From assembly GCF_038008685.1 (NCBI RefSeq), contig NZ_JBBOZQ010000001.1:2604001-2668000 (forward strand): 64,000 nucleotides of DNA, in the 5' to 3' direction. This document shows positions 15,871 through 24,568 of the stretch, piece by piece. The notes under the pieces were generated by a model that was not told where the DNA came from, did no database searches, and saw only the letters and a program-made list of their open reading frames with translations. Within the stretch, counting starts at the first letter, position 1. Every line of letters starts with the position of its first letter. The DNA is from Lysinibacillus sp. FSL W8-0992 (GTDB taxonomy: Bacteria; Bacillota; Bacilli; Bacillales_A; Planococcaceae). Both the position numbers and the translations under genes were made by a program.

Positions 15871-16932
15871 ATGTTGAAATTACAAAAGCTTCGTAAAACA
15901 CTTCAAGAACAAAACATCGATGGCATTTTAATTACAAATGGGTACAACCGTCGATATATGACAGGGTTTACTGGTACAGCAGGTGTGGCAATCGTGTCAC
16001 AAAATGAAGCTGTATTCATTACTGACTTCCGATATACAGAGCAAGCAGCTGCGCAAATTAAAGATTTCCGAATTGTACAGCACGAAGTAACGCTCCTAGA
16101 AGAAATTGCGACACAAGTTAAAGCAATGGGTATTAAATCATTGGGATTTGAGAAAGATACTGTAAGCTTTGGCACATATGAGTTATATAAAAGTGTGATT
16201 CAAGCTGATTTAGTGCCCGTTTCTGGATTAATTGAAAAAATTCGCTTGATTAAGACTGAACAAGAGATTAATATTATTAAGGTTGCGTGTGAAATAGCTG
16301 ATCACGCATTTACACATATTTTAGACTTCATCAAGCCAGGTAAAACAGAGCTTGAAGTTTCGAATGAATTAGAGTTTTTCATGCGACAACAAGGAGCAAC
16401 ACAGTCCTCATTTGATACGATTGTAGCATCTGGTCTTCGCTCAGCTCTACCACATGGTGTTGCTACGAATAAAGTTATTGAAAAAGGCGACTTTGTCACA
16501 CTAGATTTTGGAGCACTATACAATGGCTACATTTCGGATATAACACGAACAGTGGCAGTAGGTGAGCCATCTGAAAAATTAGTAGAAATGTATAATACAG
16601 TACTTGCATCACAACTTTTATCGCTTGAAAAAGTTGGTCCTGGTTTAACGGGTATTCAGGCAGATGCAATTGCGCGTGACTATTTAACAGAAAAAGGCTA
16701 TGGTGAGGCATTTGGGCATTCTTTAGGACATGGTATTGGTCTTGAAGTACATGAAGGCCCTGGCTTATCGAAGCGTTCTGAAACGGTATTAGAACCGGGT
16801 ATGGCCGTTACGATTGAACCAGGTGTTTATGTGCCAGGAGTCGGTGGTGTTCGTATCGAAGACGATATTTTAATCACTGAGTCAGGTAATGAACTGCTAA
16901 CACATTCGACTAAAGAACTCATCATCTTATAA
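15871..16932 (+). CDS. yqhT: Xaa-Pro aminopeptidase (M24 family)
   Basis: Metallopeptidase that removes N-terminal residues preceding proline. The 353-aa protein has an N-terminal creatinase-like domain (1-125) and a C-terminal pita-bread domain. Metal ligands are visible in [20 protein letters not shown] (two aspartates), [14 protein letters not shown] (histidine), [10 protein letters not shown] (glutamate) and [10 protein letters not shown] (glutamate). It is tightly coupled to aroQ (2-nt gap) and precedes efp by 17 nt, an order conserved across Bacillaceae. The link with efp is interesting because both deal with proline in proteins, though no direct partnership is shown. Confidence 0.94.
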   Translation: MLKLQKLRKTLQEQNIDGILITNGYNRRYMTGFTGTAGVAIVSQNEAVFITDFRYTEQAAAQIKDFRIVQHEVTLLEEIATQVKAMGIKSLGFEKDTVSFGTYELYKSVIQADLVPVSGLIEKIRLIKTEQEINIIKVACEIADHAFTHILDFIKPGKTELEVSNELEFFMRQQGATQSSFDTIVASGLRSALPHGVATNKVIEKGDFVTLDFGALYNGYISDITRTVAVGEPSEKLVEMYNTVLASQLLSLEKVGPGLTGIQADAIARDYLTEKGYGEAFGHSLGHGIGLEVHEGPGLSKRSETVLEPGMAVTIEPGVYVPGVGGVRIEDDILITESGNELLTHSTKELIIL

Positions 16933-16949
16933 ACAATGGAGGAACACAA

Positions 16950-17507
16950 ATGATTTCAGTAAACGATTTCCGTACAGGTCTAACAATTATTGTTGATGGC
17001 CAATTATATCGCGTGTTAGATTTCCAACACGTTAAACCAGGTAAAGGTGCTGCATTCGTACGTTCTAAATTACGTAACCTACGTAACGGTTCTGTGAATG
17101 AAAAAACATTTCGTGCTGGTGAAAAAGTAGAAAAAGCACAAATTGATAATCGTAAAATGCAATATTTATATGCTCAAGGTGATGAGCATGTATTTATGGA
17201 TTTAGAATCATATGAGCAAACTGAACTAGCTTCAGCAGCTATTGAATATGAATTAAAATTCCTAAAAGAAAACATGGAAGTACACATCCAATCTTACCAA
17301 GGCGAAATGCTAGGTGTAGAATTACCAAACACTGTTGAATTAGAAGTAGCAGAAACAGAACCAGGTATTAAAGGTGATACAGCTTCAGGTGGTACAAAAC
17401 CTGCAACACTTCAAACTGGACTTATTGTTCAAGTTCCATTCTTCGTTAACCAAGGCGATGTGTTAATTATCAACACTTCAGAAGCTTCATACGTATCACG
17501 CGCATAA
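16950..17507 (+). CDS. efp: Elongation factor P
   Basis: Relieves ribosome stalling at consecutive prolines. At 185 aa it has the three-domain KOW/OB layout. The modified residue is Lys32 in [15 protein letters not shown], the position that carries 5-aminopentanol in B. subtilis. The C-terminal signature appears as [20 protein letters not shown] at 16950 follows AATGGAGGA. It ends the yqhR–aroQ–yqhT–efp run; its likely terminator is displaced to 17706-17745 by a dispersed repeat. In B. subtilis spoIIIAA follows efp; here it does not. Confidence 0.97.
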   Translation: MISVNDFRTGLTIIVDGQLYRVLDFQHVKPGKGAAFVRSKLRNLRNGSVNEKTFRAGEKVEKAQIDNRKMQYLYAQGDEHVFMDLESYEQTELASAAIEYELKFLKENMEVHIQSYQGEMLGVELPNTVELEVAETEPGIKGDTASGGTKPATLQTGLIVQVPFFVNQGDVLIINTSEASYVSRA

Positions 17508-17567
17508 GCAATGACGAAAAGAGGTTGCGACTCTTTGGGAATAGAAAAAATATAGCAGATAGTACTA

Positions 17568-17695
17568 GTTGATGGTAGCAAAGGCGGTGACTCCTGCGGG
17601 AAACAACGCAACGTAAGCGCAACAAACCGCGCAATTGCGAGGCATTCCACTTACGTGTGTGCCCGCAGAAAGCATCCGACTTAGCGGACATCAAC
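17568..17695 (+). repeat. Dispersed repeat, copy A
   Basis: A 128-nt element bounded by GTTGATG and CATCAAC inverted ends. Its core shares GACTCCTGCGGGA, AACAAACCGCGC, GCGAGG and GTGCCCGCAGAAAGC with copy B (18905-19020). GC content is clearly above the flanks. It sits between the efp stop codon and the efp terminator, suggesting later insertion. It resembles the MITE/REP-like repeats scattered in Bacillaceae genomes. Confidence 0.75.
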
Positions 17696-17705
17696 GGCAT
17701 AACAG

Positions 17706-17752
17706 AAAAAGTGTTAGATTGATTGCAGTCAATCTAACACTTTTTCTCTTTT
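17706..17752 (+). terminator. Intrinsic terminator downstream of efp
   Basis: AAAAAGTGTTAGATTGA pairs perfectly with TCAATCTAACACTTTTT around a 6-nt loop, followed by CTCTTTTTT. Confidence 0.92.
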
Positions 17753-17845
17753 TTCATACATATATCGCAAAGTACAAAAATATGTTAAAATTTTGCAGGT
17801 AGAATGGCGAAATAACGTTTACAATACAAGTAAGAGGTGAATGCA

Positions 17846-18847
17846 ATGTTACAAAAATTAGAGATGCAATATCCAATAATTCAAGCACCTATGGCTGGAG
17901 TTACTACACCAAAATTTGTTGCAGCTTGCGCGGAGATAGGTATTCTAGGATCAATTGGAGCGGGTTATTTAGATGGAGAGCAAACTAGAAGCTTTATAAA
18001 AGAAGTTAAAAAGCTTACTGACAAACCATTTTCGGTCAATTTATTTGTGCAAGAAGAGCCGCGTATTGATATAGATGTCCTCCAACAAGCGCGGATGGCG
18101 TTGCAGCCTTACTATGATGAGTTAGGATTATCGCCTGTACAAAGTGTGACGTCTAATGAAGTGTTTGCAGGGCAATTACAGGCAGTACTGGAAGAACAGG
18201 TAGCCGTTTGCTCGTTCACATTTGGCATACCTTCTTCAGAGGTTATTCAACGTTTAAAGGCCAACGATGTTTATGTCATTGGCACAGCTACTACATTAGA
18301 AGAAGCTATTCTTATTGAACAATCAGGTATGGATGCAGTCGTATTACAAGGTGGTGAGGCAGGTGGTCATCGAGGATCTTTTATTGAACCACTGCAATTA
18401 ATTGCTCGAGAAGATTTATTACAGCAAGTAGCGGGTAAAATTTCAATTCCAATCATTGCAGCTGGTGGAATTATTTCAAAAGAGGATGTGGATCGGGCTC
18501 TTTCTAGTGGTGCACAGGCGGTACAAATTGGTACAGCTTTGTTAGTAGCAGATGAGTGTGAAATATCACCGCTATACAAAAATGCCATATTACAGTCGAA
18601 GGCACAACAGACGACCATTACGTATGCTTTTACTGGCAAAGCGGCTCGTGGATTAGCTAATTACTTTACTGAACATATGAAGGACGCTGTCGTAGCTCCT
18701 TATCCATTACAACATTATTTAACGTCTACTATTCGTAAAGAAAGTACATTGCAAGGAAATGCACAATATTTATCGATGTGGATGGGTGAAAATAGTCATC
18801 TAGTGCAACCAGGCACAGTAAAAAGCATCATTGAAAAATTAGTATAG
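17846..18847 (+). CDS. Nitronate monooxygenase / FMN-dependent TIM-barrel oxidoreductase
   Basis: A 333-aa enzyme of the nitronate monooxygenase family, FMN-dependent and oxidising nitronates. Motifs: YPIIQAPMAGVTTP at the N-terminus, DAVVLQGGEAGGHRGSF (phosphate and active-site histidine loop) and SIPIIAAGGIISKEDVDRALSSGAQAVQIGTALL (FMN phosphate site). The ATG at 17846 follows AGAGGTG; an in-frame GTG at 17837 overlaps that site. It occupies the place between efp and spoIIIAC where spoIIIAA and spoIIIAB lie in B. subtilis. It is flanked by dispersed repeats on both sides, so it may be an insertion. A broken paralogue is at 12791-13700. Confidence 0.87.
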   Translation: MLQKLEMQYPIIQAPMAGVTTPKFVAACAEIGILGSIGAGYLDGEQTRSFIKEVKKLTDKPFSVNLFVQEEPRIDIDVLQQARMALQPYYDELGLSPVQSVTSNEVFAGQLQAVLEEQVAVCSFTFGIPSSEVIQRLKANDVYVIGTATTLEEAILIEQSGMDAVVLQGGEAGGHRGSFIEPLQLIAREDLLQQVAGKISIPIIAAGGIISKEDVDRALSSGAQAVQIGTALLVADECEISPLYKNAILQSKAQQTTITYAFTGKAARGLANYFTEHMKDAVVAPYPLQHYLTSTIRKESTLQGNAQYLSMWMGENSHLVQPGTVKSIIEKLV

Positions 18848-19083
18848 GTGCCAGGCACACAAACAATTCTGAATTGTTATGCCACTGTAAGTAGAGCTAT
18901 CAGAGTAAAAATCCACGAAGACTCCTGTGGGGACAGCACCAGTTGTAAGACGCAACAAACCGCGCGTTAGCGAGGATTGCGGCGTACACTGTGCCCGCGG
19001 AAAGCGAAGTGAATTTTTACGTTATAAGAGCCTGATGTTAAATTGGGAATCTTGCTAAGTTTCATATGCAAGGTGCCAGGCAC
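18847..19083. repeat. GGTGCCAGGCAC direct repeats flanking a dispersed repeat
   Basis: The 12-mer GGTGCCAGGCAC occurs at 18847-18858 and again at 19072-19083 in the same orientation. It is itself nearly palindromic (GTGCC-A-GGCAC). The two copies bracket the dispersed element at 18905-19020. Confidence 0.7.
18905..19020 (+). repeat. Dispersed repeat, copy B
   Basis: A 116-nt element with inverted ends GTAAAAAT / ATTTTTAC and the core GACTCCTGTGGGGA, AACAAACCGCGC, GCGAGG and TGTGCCCGCGGAAAGC shared with copy A. It lies between the nitronate monooxygenase and spoIIIAC. Confidence 0.75.
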
Positions 19084-19126
19084 TCAAATAATGCTATATT
19101 AACTATTACCAACTTTTGTCGATAAG

Positions 19127-19165
19127 AAGAGACCTCTATACATATTGTATAGAGGTCTTTTTTAT
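19127..19165 (+). terminator. Intrinsic terminator just upstream of spoIIIAC
   Basis: GACCTCTATACA pairs with TATAGAGGTC around a short loop, followed by TTTTTTATT. It lies about 42 nt before spoIIIAC, so read-through from the upstream gene is blocked and the spoIIIA promoter must be very close. I could not pick a convincing sigma-E promoter there. Confidence 0.88.
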
Positions 19166-19206
19166 TGGCGAGCATCATATATTGCTGTACACGAGGGGGC
19201 GTATGA

Positions 19207-19416
19207 ATGGAATTACAAGACGTATTAAGAGTCGCTGGAGTGGGACTAGTAGTAGCGCTTCTTCATGTTTTTTTTGATCAAACAGGGAAGAAAGAATTTT
19301 CATTTTTCTTATTTTTTATTGCCTACCTATATATGACAGCAGAATTACTCCGATTTTTGCGTCTATTTTTCACTGAAATATTAACATTCTTTCAGTGGTT
19401 GACCTCATCTGGGTAA
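19207..19416 (+). CDS. spoIIIAC: Stage III sporulation protein AC
   Basis: A 69-aa two-helix membrane protein of the mother-cell SpoIIIA complex, which with forespore SpoIIQ forms the feeding channel. Family features are LRVAGVGLVVALLHVFFDQTGKKE near the N-terminus and a second helix at about 35-55. Length matches B. subtilis SpoIIIAC (68 aa). ATG at 19207 follows GAGGGGG. It is the first gene of the cluster here; spoIIIAA (ATPase) and spoIIIAB are not found between efp and this gene. AC and AD are thought to form the membrane base. Confidence 0.9.
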   Translation: MELQDVLRVAGVGLVVALLHVFFDQTGKKEFSFFLFFIAYLYMTAELLRFLRLFFTEILTFFQWLTSSG

Positions 19417-19420
19417 GTAA

Positions 19421-19798
19421 ATGGAAATTGTCATTGTTGCTGTTGTCATGCTGCTTTTATTGTTGCTTATAAAAGAAGTCATACAGCCACTCCACGCGCT
19501 AATCAGTGTTATGTTCTCGTTTTTGCTGTTCAGTCTTTTGTTTACGACACTCTTGTTGCCATTCGTCAAACAATTACTCGGAATGCTTACATTTTTGCCT
19601 TATGCAAAAGCCATTGTAATAAGTGCGAGCCTTTTTTATGTAGGGCAATGGGTGTCATTGTTACTAGTGGAGAATAGCTATAAAGTTCTCGGCAGCATTG
19701 TTTTCGATGCTGTGAAAATTGTTATTTTGTTGTATTGGTTTAAAGAATTTTTGGATGTTTTACAGGGGGTGTCAGCTATTTTACAAAGGTTAAATTAA
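19421..19798 (+). CDS. spoIIIAD: Stage III sporulation protein AD
   Basis: A 125-aa membrane protein with four hydrophobic segments, slightly shorter than the 133-aa B. subtilis protein. It starts 4 nt after spoIIIAC. It is assigned from length, topology and its position between AC and AE; the sequence shows MEIVIVAVVMLLLLLLIKEV at the N-terminus and a conserved C-terminal amphipathic part (WFKEFLDVLQGV). It is part of the mother-cell half of the feeding channel, where AC/AD and AE form the inner-membrane platform. Confidence 0.87.
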   Translation: MEIVIVAVVMLLLLLLIKEVIQPLHALISVMFSFLLFSLLFTTLLLPFVKQLLGMLTFLPYAKAIVISASLFYVGQWVSLLLVENSYKVLGSIVFDAVKIVILLYWFKEFLDVLQGVSAILQRLN

Positions 19799-19810
19799 GG
19801 GGCGAGGCTT

Positions 19811-20722
19811 GTGCAGGAGCAACTCATTTCGTTTTTCATCGATCCATTTTTTCTCTTGCTCAAAATGACGCTTATATTGTGTGGCTACGTCATCATTTTT
19901 TTGATTGTCAACATGATATTACCAGAATTTGAAAAAGGGACAAGAATACTTTTTTTTCTCATTGTATTAGCAACAATAGGGCCAGTAGTCGTCAATTCAT
20001 TTCAACTAATTGATGAGATTGCAAAAGGACTTTCACATATATTCACGGCATTTTACCCAATTCTCACTTCTAGTTTTTTGTTATCTAGTAGCATAACAGC
20101 CATTGCTTCTTGGCAGCCTTTTTTGCTTTTTTTTGTACAAGTCCTAACGATTATTAGTAGTAAATGGCTTATCCCAGGTGTGCTTTTTGCCATTGTATTC
20201 GATGTATGCAGTGTCATTGTCAAAGAAATATCTTTTACGAGAATTGCAGAGTTGATTCGTTTTACCATTATGAGTATTGTTTCAGCGTCCGTCATTTGCT
20301 ACATTATTTTAATGTCAGCTAGTGGAGTTGCTGCATTTAGTGTTAATAAGGCTGTTGCAGAACCTGTGAAAAAATTAATAGAAGAAAATATTCCAGTAGT
20401 CGGTTCCTTTATTGTTGATAGTTTTTCGATGTTTCAGCATATGACACAATTTTCTACTTCGATTAGTAGTATAAGTGCCTTTATCGCGGTTATCACGGTA
20501 TCGTTTATACCAACTGTCCAGCTAGTAGTTAGTGCGTATTCGTTAAAACTATTAGCAGCTATTTTAGAACCGATTGCTTTTGATGATATTTGTAAATTAC
20601 TCGATCATGTTAGTAAATCTCTATTCACTTTATGTGCAGTATCATTTCTAATTGCTTTTTCATTTATGTTTTCTTGTTTTTTCCTTATCGTTTTCGTGCA
20701 AGTGATGGTTGGGGGGAGATAG
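19811..20722 (+). CDS. spoIIIAE: Stage III sporulation protein AE (short form)
   Basis: A 303-aa polytopic membrane protein starting at GTG 19811 after AAGGGGCGAGG. SpoIIIAE of B. subtilis is about 399 aa with an N-terminal signal and a soluble region; here the protein begins directly in the region before the first membrane helix, so about 90 residues are missing. The conserved hydrophobic core with SASGVAAFSVNKAVAEPVKKLIEENIPVVGSFIVDS is present. It overlaps no neighbour; spoIIIAF starts 1 nt after its stop codon. Assignment rests on position and core similarity. Confidence 0.85.
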   Translation: MQEQLISFFIDPFFLLLKMTLILCGYVIIFLIVNMILPEFEKGTRILFFLIVLATIGPVVVNSFQLIDEIAKGLSHIFTAFYPILTSSFLLSSSITAIASWQPFLLFFVQVLTIISSKWLIPGVLFAIVFDVCSVIVKEISFTRIAELIRFTIMSIVSASVICYIILMSASGVAAFSVNKAVAEPVKKLIEENIPVVGSFIVDSFSMFQHMTQFSTSISSISAFIAVITVSFIPTVQLVVSAYSLKLLAAILEPIAFDDICKLLDHVSKSLFTLCAVSFLIAFSFMFSCFFLIVFVQVMVGGR

Positions 20723-20723
20723 A

Positions 20724-20867
20724 TTGATTCTTTTATTGGCGTTGCTCTTTATTTGTCAATTATTCGTATTTCTAACTGATGACCAACAAATAATTTCACT
20801 AACAAAACTTGTCATTACGTTAGTATTTTTGCAAATGCTATTAAAGATTCCATTTATCAATTCATAG
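20724..20867 (+). CDS. spoIIIAF: Stage III sporulation protein AF, reduced to the membrane part
   Basis: A 47-aa ORF starting at TTG 20724 (MILLLALLFICQL), preceded by GGGGGGAG at a proper spacing, and lying between AE and AG where spoIIIAF belongs. It has two hydrophobic helices (about 1-17 and 24-43) and ends IPFINS. B. subtilis SpoIIIAF is about 206 aa: the same two N-terminal helices, then a large soluble ring-forming domain. That domain is absent here. The identification is positional and topological; it could also be a decayed gene. Gene finders will often miss it. Confidence 0.6.
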   Translation: MILLLALLFICQLFVFLTDDQQIISLTKLVITLVFLQMLLKIPFINS

Positions 20868-20929
20868 GAGGAAACAAGCGTACATACACTTGAAAAAGAG
20901 AAGATGAAAGGAGGCAATGTAGAAGTGAT

Positions 20930-21349
20930 GTGGAAAAGGTACGAAAAAAAACAACGTCATTTATCGTCTTAATGCTTATTGCTGCCTCCGTAGGAATTTT
21001 CATCGTGTTTCCAATGTATCAAACGAATTCAACAAATGAACGAGTAACACCGAATACGAATGAAGAAAAACTTGAGCAAACGCTTAAGGCTATGCAAGGC
21101 GTTGGGGAGGTAAAAGTATATTTTTATTACGGAGAGATGACAGATGCGAAGGATGAAAATAAACTATTTAGCCAGTATTTTCGAGGGACTGACGAAAGTA
21201 CGAAAGATGTAACAGGAATGCTAATTGTTTCAGAAGGTGCATCAGATATTTTTGTCAAAAATGAAATACGTGCTGTCGTCAGTCAAGTGATGCAATTACC
21301 TATTCATCGAATTATTATCGTTCCAATGGAAAATAAGGAGGAAAAGTAA
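20930..21349 (+). CDS. spoIIIAG: Stage III sporulation protein AG (short form)
   Basis: A 139-aa protein with one membrane helix (about 10-28) and a C-terminal ring-building domain (EEKLEQTLKAMQGVGEVKVYFYYGE, then KDVTGMLIVSEGA and QVMQLPIHRIIIVPME). SpoIIIAG makes the large oligomeric ring in the intermembrane space. B. subtilis AG is about 229 aa, so the linker is shortened here. Start is GTG 20930; AAAGGAGG lies about 18 nt upstream, a long spacing, but no better in-frame start exists. It abuts spoIIIAH directly. Confidence 0.87.
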   Translation: MEKVRKKTTSFIVLMLIAASVGIFIVFPMYQTNSTNERVTPNTNEEKLEQTLKAMQGVGEVKVYFYYGEMTDAKDENKLFSQYFRGTDESTKDVTGMLIVSEGASDIFVKNEIRAVVSQVMQLPIHRIIIVPMENKEEK

Positions 21350-21907
21350 ATGCGCGTACGTAGAAGAACAGTTTGGTTTATGACATTATTAAGTCTTGTA
21401 GCAGTAATTTCAGTTTATTATTTGGTTGATCCTGCAAAACAATTTAATGGCTTAACGATTTTTACAGATGATACATTACAGCAAACAGCAATTACGGGTG
21501 TTACAGATCAGGAGGCAACTAATAAAGATGCAACACAAGAAGTATTGTCTCCAAGTCACTTATTTGAGGAAATGCGTATGCAAGTTAGTGATGAAAGAAG
21601 TCAATTACGTCAACAACTAACACAAAAAATTGGTTCAGAAGAATATACTGCTGAAGAAAAAAATGAAGCTTATAATGAAATAGACGGTTTGATTAAACAG
21701 GAATCAACAGAGGCAATGCTTGAAATGCTCATTAAATCTTTAGGCTATTCCGATGCTTTTGTTAGAGCGGAAGGTGAGAAAGTTTCTGTCACAGTTATGG
21801 CAGAAGAGTTATCAAAATCACAAGCAAATGAGATTATTTATTTAGTAAAAACAGAGTGGGAAGGCGCAAATGACGTTCAAGTTAAATTCAGCGCAAACAA
21901 CTATTAA
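21350..21907 (+). CDS. spoIIIAH: Stage III sporulation protein AH
   Basis: A 185-aa mother-cell membrane protein whose extracellular domain binds forespore SpoIIQ to lock the two membranes together. One N-terminal helix (about 8-25) is followed by a variable linker and the conserved YscJ-like domain (EEMRMQVSDERSQLRQQL, then LIKSLGYSDAFVRAEGEKVSVTV). B. subtilis SpoIIIAH is about 218 aa, so the linker is short. ATG at 21350 follows AAGGAGGAAAAG with no gap to AG. A terminator at 21973-22009 ends the operon. Confidence 0.92.
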   Translation: MRVRRRTVWFMTLLSLVAVISVYYLVDPAKQFNGLTIFTDDTLQQTAITGVTDQEATNKDATQEVLSPSHLFEEMRMQVSDERSQLRQQLTQKIGSEEYTAEEKNEAYNEIDGLIKQESTEAMLEMLIKSLGYSDAFVRAEGEKVSVTVMAEELSKSQANEIIYLVKTEWEGANDVQVKFSANNY

Positions 21908-21972
21908 AAAATTTAAAGAAAAAAAGGAATATTCCGTTTATTAACTTGTAGTTGTTATATATCAGCATAATG

Positions 21973-22009
21973 AAAAGGCTTTCGTTTAGTAAAAGAAAGC
22001 CTTTTATTA
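21973..22009 (+). terminator. Intrinsic terminator after spoIIIAH
   Basis: AAAAGGCTTTC pairs with GAAAGCCTTTT around an 11-nt loop, followed by a short T-rich tail. Confidence 0.82.
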
Positions 22010-22109
22010 TGTTTATATTTACTTAATTTTCATTTAAGTGTTTCAAATTGTGTCAAAAAAATATAGAATAGTGATTGTAGTAGATTTTATTTCATAAGGA
22101 GAGTTAGAA

Positions 22110-22604
22110 ATGTTCAAAATTCAAGAAATTCGTGAAATTATTAAATTAGTAGATTCTTCTTCAATCGACGAGTTCGTTTATGAAGTAGATGGCGCAAAAG
22201 TTAAATTAAAAAAGAATGGTGTTGTTGTTACTGAAACTGTGGCACCTAAAAAAGAAGAAACAGCCCCTGTTGTACAACAATCTGCACCAGCAGCACCTGT
22301 AGCAGCTCCAGCCAAAGTTGAAGAAGCACCAGCACCCGCAACACCTGCAAGTAACGACCCATCGTTACATAAAATTGTATCACCAATGGTAGGTACTTTC
22401 TATGCAGCTCCAAACCCAGATTCACCGGCATACGTAAAAGTGGGCGACAAAGTAGGCGACGAAACAATCGTTTGTATCGTAGAAGCAATGAAGCTATTCA
22501 ACGAAATCGAAGCAGAAGTTAAAGGTGAAATCGTTGAAGTACTTGCAAAAGATGGCGATTTAGTAGAATACGGTCAACCATTATTCCTTGTAAAAGCTGA
22601 GTAA
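22110..22604 (+). CDS. accB: Biotin carboxyl carrier protein of acetyl-CoA carboxylase
   Basis: A 164-aa carrier subunit. The N-terminal part (1-45) is followed by an Ala/Pro-rich hinge (about 46-80) and the biotinyl domain (85-163). The biotinylated lysine is Lys128 in [13 protein letters not shown] at 22110 follows AAGGAGAG. It is followed 12 nt later by accC, the usual pair. As no dedicated propionyl-CoA carboxylase alpha chain is seen in the window, AccBC might also serve the PccB-like subunit at 58.9 kb; this is only an idea. Confidence 0.96.
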   Translation: MFKIQEIREIIKLVDSSSIDEFVYEVDGAKVKLKKNGVVVTETVAPKKEETAPVVQQSAPAAPVAAPAKVEEAPAPATPASNDPSLHKIVSPMVGTFYAAPNPDSPAYVKVGDKVGDETIVCIVEAMKLFNEIEAEVKGEIVEVLAKDGDLVEYGQPLFLVKAE

Positions 22605-22616
22605 GGAGTGCTAACC

Positions 22617-23975
22617 ATGAAAAAAGTATTAATCGCAAACCGCGGCGAAATCGCTGTTCGTATTATTCGTGCCTGTAAAGAGTTAGGCATCAAATCAGTT
22701 GCCGTATATTCTGAAGCAGACGCAGAAGCATTACATGTGAAGTTAGCAGACGAAGCATATTGTATCGGTCCGAAGCTATCAAAAGATTCTTATTTAAGCT
22801 TCCCTGCATTATTAAGCGTAGCAGAAAAAACAGGAGCAGATGGTATCCACCCAGGTTACGGTTTCGTTTCTGAAAATGCTGATTTTGCTGAAGCATGTGA
22901 AAATGCGGGCATTAAATTTATTGGTCCTTCATCTGATTCAATTAAAATCATGGGGATTAAAGACGTTGCTCGTACAACAATGGAAGCAGCAGGTGTTCCA
23001 CTTGTTCCAGGTACTGGTATTGTACCAGATATCGAAACAGGTAAAGAGTGGGCTGCGAAAATCGGTTACCCTGTGATCATTAAAGCAACTGCTGGGGGTG
23101 GCGGTAAAGGTATCCGTGTAGCTCGTACAGAAGAAGAGCTTGTAAAAGGGATTGATATTACGCAAAAAGAGGCTGCTGCAGCGTTTGGCAACCCTGGCGT
23201 ATATTTAGAAAAATTCATCGAATACTTCCGTCACTGTGAAATTCAAGTGTTAGCTGATAGTTTCGGTAATGTCGTACATTTAGGCGAGCGTGACTGTACA
23301 GTTCAACGTCGTATGCAGAAGTTAGTAGAGGAAGCTCCATCTCCTGCACTATCATCTGAACGTCGTGCAGAAATGGGTGCAGCAGCGGTGAAAGCAGCAG
23401 AAGCATGTAACTATGAAGGTGCTGGTACAATCGAGTTCATCTACGACTATCAAGAGGACAAGTTCTACTTCATGGAAATGAATACTCGTATTCAAGTAGA
23501 ACACCCAGTAACAGAAATGATTTCTGGTGTCGATCTTGTTCAACAACAATTAAAAATTGCATCTGGTGAGAAACTTCCATTCACACAAGATGACATTAAA
23601 ATAAATGGTTGGGCAATTGAATGCCGTATTAACGCAGAAAATGCATACAAAAACTTTATGCCATCAGCTGGTACTGTAGACACTTATATTACACCAGGTG
23701 GCTATGGTGTACGTATCGATTCTGCTGTTTATGCAGGTTATACAATTCCTCCATACTACGATTCAATGGTTGCAAAACTTATCGTTCATGCAGATACTCG
23801 TGAAGAAGCAATTGCAAAAATGAATCGTGCGCTTAGTGAATTTGAAGTTGCTGGTCCTGGTATCAATACAACAATTCCTTTCCACCAAGCATTAATGAAC
23901 AACGACGTTTTCAAGTCTGCGCAATTCAACACGAAATTCTTGGAAGAAAACGATGTATTAGGAACAAACAAATAA
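22617..23975 (+). CDS. accC: Biotin carboxylase subunit of acetyl-CoA carboxylase
   Basis: ATP-dependent carboxylation of biotin on AccB. The 452-aa protein starts [20 protein letters not shown]. The ATP-grasp glycine loop [12 protein letters not shown], the [17 protein letters not shown] region and the catalytic [20 protein letters not shown] motif ([15 protein letters not shown]) are all intact. Start is ATG 22617 after AAGGAGTG; an in-frame GTG at 22608 overlaps that site. It is cotranscribed with accB; a terminator-like stem lies at 24099-24132. Confidence 0.97.
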   Translation: MKKVLIANRGEIAVRIIRACKELGIKSVAVYSEADAEALHVKLADEAYCIGPKLSKDSYLSFPALLSVAEKTGADGIHPGYGFVSENADFAEACENAGIKFIGPSSDSIKIMGIKDVARTTMEAAGVPLVPGTGIVPDIETGKEWAAKIGYPVIIKATAGGGGKGIRVARTEEELVKGIDITQKEAAAAFGNPGVYLEKFIEYFRHCEIQVLADSFGNVVHLGERDCTVQRRMQKLVEEAPSPALSSERRAEMGAAAVKAAEACNYEGAGTIEFIYDYQEDKFYFMEMNTRIQVEHPVTEMISGVDLVQQQLKIASGEKLPFTQDDIKINGWAIECRINAENAYKNFMPSAGTVDTYITPGGYGVRIDSAVYAGYTIPPYYDSMVAKLIVHADTREEAIAKMNRALSEFEVAGPGINTTIPFHQALMNNDVFKSAQFNTKFLEENDVLGTNK

Positions 23976-24098
23976 TCGTAGCTTGATAAGAGCTATTCTA
24001 ACTGTTCTTTGAGCGGTGAAGTAAGTGAAATTCACTTACTGATATGTATTTGATTGTAGAATAAAATATAAAACAAAACGGAATATCCTATCTGTTTT

Positions 24099-24134
24099 AC
24101 CCTCTAACGAATAATTGTTAGAGGGTTTTTTCGT
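24099..24134 (+). terminator. Intrinsic terminator after accC
   Basis: ACCCTCTAACGA ... TTGTTAGAGGGT followed by TTTTTTCG, about 125 nt after the accC stop codon. Confidence 0.82.
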
Positions 24135-24568
24135 GGGTAGAAAAGGTAAACGTTCGGGTGTTTTCGATTTAGAGTATCCACCAGCTATCGGGATAATAGC
24201 GGAAAAGATGCCGATACGAACAAGCAACGAGTAAACTCGGCCGTCACAAGACTTACTCCGTCTTATTTCATAGTTTGCGACATAGGGTAATGACGTTCCA
24301 CCCAATGTTTATGGAGAGGGCTCGATTTCACTAGTTATCGGTTCTATTGTAAAGTAATTAGAATTATTGTATTATTATGTAAAATAACTTAGCTTGGATA
24401 TAGCTGGAAAAAATAAATGGTAGAGTGTCGTTTTCAAGGACCTATATTCTACATCAGTGCTGATGTAAAAAAGAGGGATTTTTAAAAGGGAAGGGATGCA
24501 AATGAAAATTAAATTTTTATTTGGTTTGGCTATTATTAATAGAATTATTTAATTTTTAGGGGGATTAG
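24135..24568. other. Non-coding stretch separating accBC from the methyltransferase
   Basis: No gene of convincing size. A minus-strand frame of 89 codons (24036-24305) crosses the terminator and lacks a ribosome-binding site. A possible 18-codon ORF is listed at 24496-24552. In Bacillus accC and yqhY are close neighbours, so this stretch plus the methyltransferase is extra DNA. Confidence 0.45.
24496..24552 (+). CDS. Possible 18-aa hydrophobic leader peptide
   Basis: ATG 24496 reads MQMKIKFLFGLAIINRII then TAA. A purine-rich AAAAGGGAAGGG precedes it closely, and the methyltransferase ribosome-binding site (TAGGGGG) starts 5 nt after its stop. It may be a decayed fragment of a signal-peptide protein or chance. 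Confidence 0.25.
   Translation: MQMKIKFLFGLAIINRII

Noticed and set aside
24036-24305. Minus-strand 89-codon ORF after accC
   Set aside because: Overlaps the accC terminator, has no ribosome-binding site and no recognisable domain.
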